The position numbers and the translations under genes were made by a program. From Hymenobacter volaticus (GTDB lineage Bacteria; Bacteroidota; Bacteroidia; Cytophagales; Hymenobacteraceae), in NCBI RefSeq assembly GCF_022921055.1, contig NZ_CP095061.1, positions 907,501-971,500 of the forward strand: a stretch of DNA of 64,000 nucleotides, given 5' to 3'. A model generated the notes under the pieces. That model ran no database searches. It saw nothing but the letters and a program-made list of their open reading frames with translations, and was not told the DNA's origin. Shown in pieces: positions 56,091 through 64,000 of this stretch (position 1 is its first letter; each line of letters opens with the position of its first letter).

Positions 56091-56663
56091 CTACTTCTCG
56101 CCTTGCATCTGGCCCTTCAGTGCACGTGGGATAGCCACAGTAGCAATAGGAGCTTGAGAGTTGGTGAGGATAGTGAAGCCTTTTTCTACCACTTTGCTTA
56201 CCTTGATAGACTTGCCAAGGCCGAGGTCGGAGATATCCACTTCTACGAAGTCGGGTAGGTTTTCGGGGGTAGCTTTTACTTTTAGCTTACGCAGCTTGCT
56301 AACCAGTTTACCGCCAGCCAGTACGCCTGGCGAAACGCCTACGTACTTCACGGGGATGTCCATTTTCACTTCTTTGCCGTCAGCCAACTCCAGGAAGTCA
56401 ACGTGCAGCAGCATTTCGTTTACGGGGTGGAACTGCGCATCCTGCACAATGGCGCGGTAGTGCGTACCCTCCACGTTCAGGTCCACAATGTGAACTTCAG
56501 GAGTGTACAACAATTCGCGGAAGAGGATAGCGGGGGCCGTAAAATGGACCTGCTCAGCGCCACCGTACAACACGCACGGCACGTACGACTCAAGGCGAAC
56601 CGCCTTGGAATCCTTCTTACCGAGATTCGCTCTTTTAAACCCTACAATCTCGAGGCTTTTCAT
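56091..56663 (-). CDS. rplY: 50S ribosomal protein L25 (Ctc form)
   Basis: Binds 5S rRNA in the large subunit. The 190-residue protein is the long Ctc/TL5 form: an N-terminal L25 beta-barrel (residues 1-95, with VPCVLYGG and HVDFLELADGKEV) and a C-terminal Ctc domain (PVKYVGVSPGVLAGGKL, then VEVDISDLGLG). The ATG at 56663 gives MKSLEIVGFKR, the typical start. A TATCTTTG box lies 53 bp upstream. The usual order prs-rplY-pth is broken by a hydrolase gene on the other strand. Confidence 0.93.
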   Translation of the reverse strand: MKSLEIVGFKRANLGKKDSKAVRLESYVPCVLYGGAEQVHFTAPAILFRELLYTPEVHIVDLNVEGTHYRAIVQDAQFHPVNEMLLHVDFLELADGKEVKMDIPVKYVGVSPGVLAGGKLVSKLRKLKVKATPENLPDFVEVDISDLGLGKSIKVSKVVEKGFTILTNSQAPIATVAIPRALKGQMQGEK

Positions 56664-56715
56664 AAAGATGTGTTTTTGAAGAAAATAACCACTTACCCAA
56701 GTGGCAAACGGGCCG

Positions 56716-56723
56716 CAAAGATA
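56716..56723 (-). promoter_or_regulatory. Possible -7 box for rplY
   Basis: TATCTTTG on the minus strand matches TAnnTTTG, 53 bp before the rplY ATG. No TTG is found at -33 spacing. Confidence 0.35.
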
Positions 56724-56878
56724 GGCAATCAATAGTATAGTTGCTAGGCCCACTTAATTATTAAGGCCACAAGTGGTGTAGGGTAACTAGAAAATTGCCC
56801 TCAGAACCACGTTATTTGGTTAACAGACGCTCTGCAAGACCTTCTGCTCTGAACCTTCCATTACTCAACCGACTGCTT

Positions 56879-58780
56879 ATGAAAACAACCGCTATCCTGT
56901 CTTGGCTGCTGATGCTTTGTTGCGCGCCCTTGTTCGCTCAAACCACCAGCCAGCCCAACTATGCGCAGCAGCACTACACGAAAAAGGAGGTGTACGTGAC
57001 CATGCGCGACGGTATCAAGCTCTTCACGGCCATCTATACCCCGAAGGATGCTGCGCCCGGCAAGAAGTACCCCATCATGATGCAGCGGACGTGCTACAGC
57101 GTGGCACCCTATGGGGTCGATAAGTATCCGGCGCGCCTTGGCCCTTCCGAAACCATGATGAAGCAAGGCTACATTTTCGTGTATCAGGATGTGCGTGGCC
57201 GCTGGAAAAGCCAAGGCACCTGGACGAACATGACGCCGGTTATCGACAAGAAGAAAGGCAAGGAAGACGTGGACGAAGGTTCCGATACCTTCGATACCAT
57301 TGATTGGCTCGTTAAAAAAGTGGCCAACAACAACGGCCGAGTAGGGCAGTGGGGTATTTCATATCCAGGCTTCTATACCGCCGCCGGTATCCTTTCCGAC
57401 CATCCGGCCCTTAAAGCTTCCTCCCCACAAGCACCAGTATCCGACTTTTTCTTCGACGACTTCCACCACAACGGCGCCTTTCTGGAGTCGTACATCTTCA
57501 CATATCCAGTGTTTGGCGTGCAAAAGCAGGATACTACCAGCAAGGCCTGGTACAGCGCGCAAAATATTAAAGCCAACACCAAGGACGGCTACCAGTTTCT
57601 GCTGGATTTAGGCCCGCTCAAGAATGCCGATAAGTACTACGCCAACAATTTCTTCTGGCAGGAAACCGTCAACCACCCCAACTACGACGAATTCTGGCAG
57701 AAACGCGGTTTGCCCGAACACTACAAGGCCGGCATAAAGCCCGCCGTAATGACCGTGGGCGGCTGGTTCGATGCCGAAGACCTCCGGGGGCCGCTCAGCA
57801 TCTACAAAACCATCGAGAAGAAAAGCCCCTCTACCTACAACACTATCGTAATGGGACCTTTTGGGCACGGCCGTTGGTCGCGCGAAACGGGCCACACAAT
57901 GCACAGCAACGTGTACTTCGGCGACAGTATCGCCACTTTCTACCAGCGCAATATCGAGGCGAAGTTCTTCGCGCACTTTCTGAAAGGCAATGGGGACAAA
58001 AACTCGGGCCTGCCCGAAGCATACATGTTTGACACCGGCAAAAAGCAATGGGAGACGTTTCCGAAGTGGCCCGTCACAGAGGCGACGCACCTGAAGATGT
58101 ACCTGAGTGCCGATGGCAAACTGGAAAAGCAGCCCGCCGCCACTCCAGGCACCACCAGCTTTATCAGCGACCCACTCAAGCCCGTGCCCTACACCGAAGA
58201 CCTGACCACCACCATGGGCTTCACACCGTTCAGTTACATGAGCGAAGACCAGCGCTTCGCCGGCCGCCGCCCCGATGTACTCGTCTACCAAACCGACGTG
58301 CTAACCGATGACGTAACGCTCGGCGGCGAAATCATGGCCAACCTCAAAGTAGCCACCTCCGGCACCGACGCCGATTGGGTGGTCAAACTCATTGATGTGT
58401 ACCCGCCCGATGAGCCCAACAACGAGTACATGCCCAATAAGAACATCACCCTCAGCAACTATTGGCAAATGGTGCGCTCCGAAGTGATGCCTGCTCGTTT
58501 CCGCAATAGCTTCGAGAAGCCGGAACCTATGGTGACCAACCAAAAAACCGACGTGAACTTTAGGTTGCAGGATGTGCTGCACACCTTCAAGAAAGGGCAC
58601 CGCATCATGGTACAAGTGCAGAGCACATGGTTTCCGTTTATAGCCCGCAACCCGCAGAAATTCGTTGAAAACCCGTACAAGGCCAATGAAAGCGACTATA
58701 TCAAAGCCACTCACACCGTGCATGGCGACAGTTTCATTGATGTAGAAGTATTGCCCGCCGCCAAACAGCCGGTACCGTAA
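56879..58780 (+). CDS. CocE/NonD family alpha-amino acid ester hydrolase-like protein
   Basis: An exported serine hydrolase of 633 residues. Signal peptide (AILSWLLMLCCAPLFAQ), then an X-Pro dipeptidyl-peptidase-type alpha/beta hydrolase domain with nucleophile GISYPG near residue 160, the Asp in GGWFDAEDL and the His in GPFGHGRW, and a C-terminal jelly-roll domain (from about residue 430). The GxSYxG elbow fits alpha-amino acid ester hydrolases or glutaryl-7-ACA acylases. The natural substrate is unknown. It lies on the opposite strand between prs and rplY. Confidence 0.9.
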   Translation: MKTTAILSWLLMLCCAPLFAQTTSQPNYAQQHYTKKEVYVTMRDGIKLFTAIYTPKDAAPGKKYPIMMQRTCYSVAPYGVDKYPARLGPSETMMKQGYIFVYQDVRGRWKSQGTWTNMTPVIDKKKGKEDVDEGSDTFDTIDWLVKKVANNNGRVGQWGISYPGFYTAAGILSDHPALKASSPQAPVSDFFFDDFHHNGAFLESYIFTYPVFGVQKQDTTSKAWYSAQNIKANTKDGYQFLLDLGPLKNADKYYANNFFWQETVNHPNYDEFWQKRGLPEHYKAGIKPAVMTVGGWFDAEDLRGPLSIYKTIEKKSPSTYNTIVMGPFGHGRWSRETGHTMHSNVYFGDSIATFYQRNIEAKFFAHFLKGNGDKNSGLPEAYMFDTGKKQWETFPKWPVTEATHLKMYLSADGKLEKQPAATPGTTSFISDPLKPVPYTEDLTTTMGFTPFSYMSEDQRFAGRRPDVLVYQTDVLTDDVTLGGEIMANLKVATSGTDADWVVKLIDVYPPDEPNNEYMPNKNITLSNYWQMVRSEVMPARFRNSFEKPEPMVTNQKTDVNFRLQDVLHTFKKGHRIMVQVQSTWFPFIARNPQKFVENPYKANESDYIKATHTVHGDSFIDVEVLPAAKQPVP

Positions 58781-58792
58781 CATTTAGCTTTA

Positions 58793-58849
58793 CACAAACA
58801 CAAAGAGAGCCGCCCAACATGACGTTGGGTGGCTCTCTTTGTGTTTGTG
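58793..58849. terminator. Long bidirectional terminator
   Basis: A 26-bp stem with one G-T pair (58793-58818 with 58824-58849) and a 5-nt loop, between the convergent hydrolase and prs stops. It is the longest hairpin in the window. Confidence 0.88.
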
Positions 58850-58859
58850 GAGGTTGCGC

Positions 58860-59788
58860 TTAGATGAAAAGCGAGCTAATCGACTCGTGCGTAACGACGT
58901 TGCGGATGGCGTTAGCAAAGAGGTTAGCTACTGAAATAACCCGGATTTTGTCGTTGTCTTCTTTCAGCGCAATGGTGTCAGTAATAACCAGTTCTTCTAG
59001 TGCTGAATTCCGGATTCGCTCGTGAGCGGGGCCGCTCAGCAGGCCATGCGTGATAACTGCCCGCACCGATTTGGCGCCGCGCTCCATCAGGAGTTCTGCT
59101 GCTTTACAGATGGTACCGGCAGTATCTACAATGTCGTCGACGAGTACCACGTTCATACCCGCCACGTCGCCGATAACTTGCATAGAGGCAATTTCATTGG
59201 CCCGTAGGCGCATTTTGTCGCAGACTACGATTTCGGCACCAAACTTCTTGGCGAAAGCGCGGGTCCGAACCACACCCCTACGTCGGGCGAAGCGAAGATG
59301 AGGTCATCGAGGTTCAGCGACTTTATATATGGGGCCGTCACTGTCGCGCCGTCGAGGTGATCGACGGGAATATCGAAGAAGCCCTGAATCTGACCGGCGT
59401 GCAAGTCGCAGGTCATGAGGCGGTCCGCGCCCACACTCTGAATCATGTTGGCCACAACTTTAGCCCCGATGCTCACACGCGGCTTGTCTTTACGGTCTTG
59501 CCGGGCGTAGCCCATGTACGGCATCACAATGTTCACCTTGTACGCCGAGGCGCGCTTGGCGGCATCCACCATCAAAGCCAGTTCCATCAGGTTTTCGGCG
59601 GGTGGGGTTGTGCTTTGGATTAGAAACACCGCGCAGCCGCGCACACTCTCGTTGAAACTCGGACCAAGTTCAGTGTCTGCGAAACGCTGAATGCTAAGGT
59701 CGCCGAGCGGTTGCCCATATGCTTCTGCTATCCTCTGCGCTAGCGCGTTGGAAGCGTTTCCTGCGAAAATTTTTACCTGCTGTGCCAT
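58860..59788 (-). CDS. prs: Ribose-phosphate pyrophosphokinase, one frameshift
   Basis: Makes PRPP from ribose 5-phosphate and ATP for nucleotide, His and Trp synthesis. The N-terminal half has FAGNASNALAQRIA, RFADTELGPSFNESVRG, YMGYARQDRKD and CDLHAGQIQGFFD; the C-terminal half has the PRPP loop VVLVDDIVDTAGT. The halves are in different frames. One more G in the run at 59275-59278 (CCCC on plus) restores D-V-G-G-V-V-R-T-R-A and gives 309 residues, the usual size. tRNA-Gln lies upstream on the same strand with its own terminator. Confidence 0.96.
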
Positions 59789-59889
59789 AGGATGTTTAGA
59801 AAGTAGGAACCAGAATTCAACAAGTGAGGCAAATGGAGCAGCGAAGAAGCAGCGCAGTAGCTAATGATCCAAAAGACAGCCGAAATAAA

Positions 59890-59940
59890 AAAGCGAAAGG
59901 CGCTAACTCTTCGGGGAGAAGAATCAGCGCCTTTCGCTTT
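59890..59940. terminator. Terminator after tRNA-Gln
   Basis: A perfect 15-bp outer stem (59890-59904 with 59926-59940) with an inner 5-bp stem (59908-59912 with 59918-59922), just past the 3' end of the minus-strand tRNA. Confidence 0.82.
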
Positions 59941-59950
59941 ACTTAGTCGG

Positions 59951-60023
59951 TTGTCCGACCAGGGCTCGAACCTGGACTTTCTTGAATCAAAATCAAGCGT
60001 GTTGCCAGTTACACCATCGGACA
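59951..60023 (-). tRNA. tRNA-Gln (anticodon TTG)
   Basis: A 73-nt cloverleaf on the minus strand. The acceptor arm TGTCCGA pairs with TCGGACA, the anticodon arm CTTGA/TCAAG holds loop TTTTGAT with anticodon TTG, and the T arm CCAGG/CCTGG holds TTCGAGC. The 3' CCA is not encoded. A clear promoter lies about 45 bp upstream and a terminator follows. Confidence 0.96.
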
Positions 60024-60065
60024 ATTTCCCCGCGGTTACCAGGAGAGGTATGCCGTTTGGGTGTG

Positions 60066-60095
60066 CAAATGTACTAGGGCTTTTTTTCAAGGCAA
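60066..60095 (-). promoter_or_regulatory. Promoter of tRNA-Gln
   Basis: On the minus strand TTG (60095-60093) is followed after 19 bp by TACATTTG (60073-60066), a full match to the Bacteroidota primary sigma consensus, 43 bp before the tRNA 5' end. Confidence 0.65.
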
Positions 60096-60229
60096 ACTTT
60101 CGCCGAGATATTTTTTCAGAAATTTTAGTTGACATACCCGAACAAACGCCTTTTTCAGGCCCTGAGTGGCTGATTTTCAGGCTGCCAGAGGTTAGAACTG
60201 ATTATGTGAACTTTCGTTGAGGTGGCGCC

Positions 60230-60260
60230 TTGGCAAAGCGGGGATTAAGCCGTAGTTTTG
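60230..60260 (+). promoter_or_regulatory. Promoter of atpD-atpC
   Basis: TTG at 60230-60232, a 20-bp spacer and TAGTTTTG at 60253-60260 match TTG-N19/20-TAnnTTTG. The atpD ATG is 42 bp downstream. Confidence 0.65.
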
Positions 60261-60293
60261 CGGCCTGAATAACGTTGCCTCACTACCTATTAA

Positions 60294-61808
<1,515 letters not shown>

Positions 61809-61820
61809 GTAGAATAGCTT

Positions 61821-61894
61821 AATGGCTGAATTGTTAGATGGTTGACCGTTCAACGCCACGTTAGAACAACCAACCATTTAAGAATTCAGCCATT
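61821..61894. repeat. Inverted repeat between atpD and atpC
   Basis: AATGGCTGAATT (61821-61832) pairs perfectly with AATTCAGCCATT (61883-61894), and most of the next 12 bp also pair. It lies inside the operon, so it may set the beta/epsilon ratio by mRNA processing or partial termination, or be a small mobile palindrome. Confidence 0.6.
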
Positions 61895-61911
61895 TTCTAA
61901 TAATCAAAACC

Positions 61912-62157
61912 ATGCATTTAGAAATCATCACGCCGGATCGGAAAGTATTTGAAGGCGAGGTTACGTCGGCTCAGTTTCCAGGGGCTGATGGGCTGTTCGA
62001 GGTTCTCAACAACCACGCACCACTTATTTCGGCTCTGAAGGAAGGCGACGTCGTGCTGAACAGTGCTACCGGCCGTGCTTCCTTCCACATCGAAGGTGGC
62101 GTGGTAGAGGTACTCCGCAACAATGTAATCGTACTGGCCGAAGGCGCTTCAGCGTAG
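61912..62157 (+). CDS. atpC: F-type ATP synthase subunit epsilon, short form
   Basis: Central-stalk subunit of F1. The 81-residue protein covers only the N-terminal beta-sandwich (LEIITPDRKVFEGEV, PGADGLFEVLNNHAPLISAL, FHIEGGVVEVLRNNVIVLAE). The C-terminal helical hairpin that inhibits ATP hydrolysis in E. coli is absent, which is common in Bacteroidota. It follows atpD by 103 bp and is closed by a strong terminator. Confidence 0.94.
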   Translation: MHLEIITPDRKVFEGEVTSAQFPGADGLFEVLNNHAPLISALKEGDVVLNSATGRASFHIEGGVVEVLRNNVIVLAEGASA

Positions 62158-62204
62158 CTTTAGGAATTAGAAAGCTACGCCTTAGTTACCCAAATTGACA
62201 TTTA

Positions 62205-62245
62205 TAAAAAAGAGCCCGCTAGCATTGCTAGCGGGCTCTTTTTAT
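62205..62245. terminator. Bidirectional terminator after atpC
   Basis: An approximately 20-bp perfect stem (62205-62224 with 62226-62245) with A/T-rich tails on both sides, between the convergent atpC and type IX-secreted protein genes. Confidence 0.9.
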
Positions 62246-62260
62246 TTGGTTACTACTAGG

Positions 62261-64000
62261 CTACTGGACCAGCACGCGGCGCGAGAACTGCTGACCATCA
62301 GCAGTTTGGCAGAGAACTGTGTAGAGGCCAGGGGCTAGGTTTACAGGTAACGTCCGGTGGAGCGAAGCATTGCCACTCAGCGTCCATTGCGTCTGCCAGC
62401 TTATACGACCCACGGCGTCAACCAAGCGGATAGACGCTGCTCCCGCAACCTGTGGCAACTGAAGCGTCAGGCTAGCGCCGTTAGCTGCTGGGTTAGGATA
62501 TACTAGTAGGCTAGGCGAGTCAGCCTGAGTACGGGCGGAAAGCACGCCGCTGTTGTCCACTCGTACATTTGTCAGATACAGGTTGTTGCCAAACTGGTTG
62601 AAAGTCACGAACCGCAGATACACCTGCTGGTTGGCGTAAGCAGTCAAGTCCACGTTCTCTTGCCGCCACTGGTTAGCCGCAGTAGGCGTGAAATAGGCAT
62701 CCCGCGGGGTTGTAGTTGGTAGTCCGGCAACTGCGGATTTCAAATAAGCCCGGCCCAAACGAGCGTTGGTGCACGCTGCAAAGACATCGACAGCTAGGGA
62801 GTCATTGCCGGAGGGGGTATCTACAATCGGAGCATAAGCTAAATCGAACCGCAGAGTGGCCTGCGTTTGAGCGCGCAAATCTAGAAGCGGCGACTGAAGC
62901 GAGTCGCGCTGCCCAAGGGTGCTATAAGGACCGAAAGGTAGAGCCAGGGAAGGACCGGTGGTTCCGTCCTTGCGCGTCACACTTGGCGCATACGACCAGG
63001 TAATGCCATTATCAGGGTTGAACACAGCCCAGGTAGCGGGCAATCCGCTTTGGAACGTTTCGGCGTAGGGCAGCGCCGCGCCAGCCTGAATGATAACGCT
63101 ACGAGTCGAGGTGTTGGAACCGTTGGCATTAGTAGCCGTGAGCGTAACCGTGTAGGTGCCAGCCGATGCAAACGTAACCTTGGGGTTTAGCTCGGTGCTG
63201 GTAGCTGGCGAGCCACCCGCGAAGGTCCAGGCATAGGTGGTAGTGCAGCGCGTATTGGTTGATTGGTTTAGGAACGAGACAACAGTACCAGGACATAGGG
63301 GTGTACGCGGCCGTACGATAAAGCCGGCCACAGGCAGTTCTGCTGATACTACTACCGCGCCGGGCACCGTACGCGTGGCCGTGCCGTTGGCAGTGGTTAT
63401 AGTCAAGGTTACATCATAGCTACCAGCCGTAGCGTAAGTCACAACAGGGTTGGCAATGGTGCTAGTAGACGGGTTGCCGCCCGGAAAGCTCCATGCGTAA
63501 GCCGTAGGCGTACCGAATAGCGTAGTGCTTTCAAACTGTACCGTTGAGCCTGGGCAAATTGGATTGGCAGGCGAACTGGAAGTGGAAAACAGCGGTACTG
63601 GAGCTTGATTTGCAACCGGGCCAGTTACAGCCACATCATCGAAAGCGCGGCCACCACGTTGGTTGGTTGCGGCTGCATCAACACGGGTGCTGCCAAAGCG
63701 TTGAAAGCGCAAACGTACATCAGTACCTAGCGCTAAAGAGTTTGCTGAAGCAAACGCGCTAAGATCAACGGTAACGGTTTGGTAGCTGGTGGTAGCAGCA
63801 GTCCCGGTTAAGTCGGCTACACGATACCACGTGACACCACCATCCACGCTCAATGCTACGCCATCGGTGTTGCTGGTGCCAGTGAAGGTAGCTGGCATCT
63901 GGTTGTCTAATTCACCCGTAAACTTCTTGTGCCGGAAAGTAAGGTTCCAACCGCCCGTAGGCGTAGCCGATAAATTCAAGCGCAAAGTGGCTTCGCTGGT
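62261..64000 (-). CDS. PKD-domain protein with type IX secretion tail, partial
   Basis: The C-terminal 579 residues of a large secreted protein whose N terminus lies beyond the right edge. Visible from N to C: a beta-sandwich (about residues 1-115), two PKD domains (YAWSFPGGNP and YAWTFAGGSP, each followed by a TAGSYDVTLT or SAGTYTVTLT strand), a jelly-roll or concanavalin-like module (AETFQSGLPATW to RVDNSG), and a C-terminal sorting domain (SLLVYPNPAANG, then LAPGLYTVLCQTADGQ, ending RRVLVQ). The tail directs export by the type IX system and surface attachment or release. Probably an adhesin or an enzyme with the catalytic part off-window. Confidence 0.9.
   Translation of the reverse strand, partial: TSEATLRLNLSATPTGGWNLTFRHKKFTGELDNQMPATFTGTSNTDGVALSVDGGVTWYRVADLTGTAATTSYQTVTVDLSAFASANSLALGTDVRLRFQRFGSTRVDAAATNQRGGRAFDDVAVTGPVANQAPVPLFSTSSSPANPICPGSTVQFESTTLFGTPTAYAWSFPGGNPSTSTIANPVVTYATAGSYDVTLTITTANGTATRTVPGAVVVSAELPVAGFIVRPRTPLCPGTVVSFLNQSTNTRCTTTYAWTFAGGSPATSTELNPKVTFASAGTYTVTLTATNANGSNTSTRSVIIQAGAALPYAETFQSGLPATWAVFNPDNGITWSYAPSVTRKDGTTGPSLALPFGPYSTLGQRDSLQSPLLDLRAQTQATLRFDLAYAPIVDTPSGNDSLAVDVFAACTNARLGRAYLKSAVAGLPTTTPRDAYFTPTAANQWRQENVDLTAYANQQVYLRFVTFNQFGNNLYLTNVRVDNSGVLSARTQADSPSLLVYPNPAANGASLTLQLPQVAGAASIRLVDAVGRISWQTQWTLSGNASLHRTLPVNLAPGLYTVLCQTADGQQFSRRVLVQ

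Overview
The window looks like a chromosomal segment of a Hymenobacter-like member of the Bacteroidota (order Cytophagales). The signs are a secreted PKD-domain protein with a type IX secretion C-terminal tail, a TonB-dependent receptor with an N-terminal carboxypeptidase-regulatory-like domain, a two-gene atpD-atpC cluster with a very short epsilon subunit, prs / L25 / pth gene linkage, promoter-like boxes of the form TTG-N19/20-TAnnTTTG, and moderately GC-rich genes without obvious Shine-Dalgarno sequences. The genus is an inference from these traits.

Layout. 0.1-1.4 kb: a family 4 glycosyltransferase. 1.5-11.9 kb, minus strand: an alpha-2-macroglobulin lipoprotein, a small membrane protein, a secreted protein with two chagasin-like domains, a SpoIIAA/STAS-like protein and penicillin-binding protein 1C, an envelope-protection neighbourhood. 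12-16 kb: small ORF, Uma2 nuclease, RBBP9-like hydrolase and proB-proA. 16-21 kb: M28 peptidase lipoprotein, LysR regulator, threonine synthase and ammonium transporter. 21-25 kb: an operon of one TPR/AAA+ ATPase and two paralogous TPR-membrane proteins. 25-29 kb: ZIP transporter, YggU-like protein, small membrane protein, endonuclease III, a cluster of five palindromic repeats, isoaspartyl peptidase. 29-36 kb: two ferritin-like proteins, a YdeP-type molybdopterin oxidoreductase, an overlapping STAS/RES pair and a DUF892 protein. 36-44 kb: secreted protein, histidine kinase and receiver, rRNA/tRNA methyltransferase, TonB receptor, acylphosphatase, lipoprotein. 44-52.5 kb: cydAB, DUF2071, typA, msrB, DUF3050, small proteins. 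52.7-64 kb: metG, pth, rplY, a CocE-type hydrolase, prs, tRNA-Gln, atpD-atpC and the type IX-secreted protein, which runs off the right edge.

The most consequential observation concerns the sequence itself. Nine genes, among them prs, pth, typA, proA, amt and pbpC, carry eleven frameshifts. In every case one added G or C in an existing G/C run restores a full-length family member, which points to homopolymer undercalling rather than gene decay.

Biologically interesting points: a palindromic repeat that becomes an in-frame insertion in the transpeptidase domain of PbpC; a related palindrome that supplies the stop codons of two convergent genes; an exact 12-bp motif shared upstream of the ferritin-like pair and the YdeP-like gene; an array of CTATTCC half-sites between a LysR gene and threonine synthase; a STAS gene overlapping a RES-domain gene; and the TPR/AAA+ operon. 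Many genes are separated by strong hairpins that serve as terminators.
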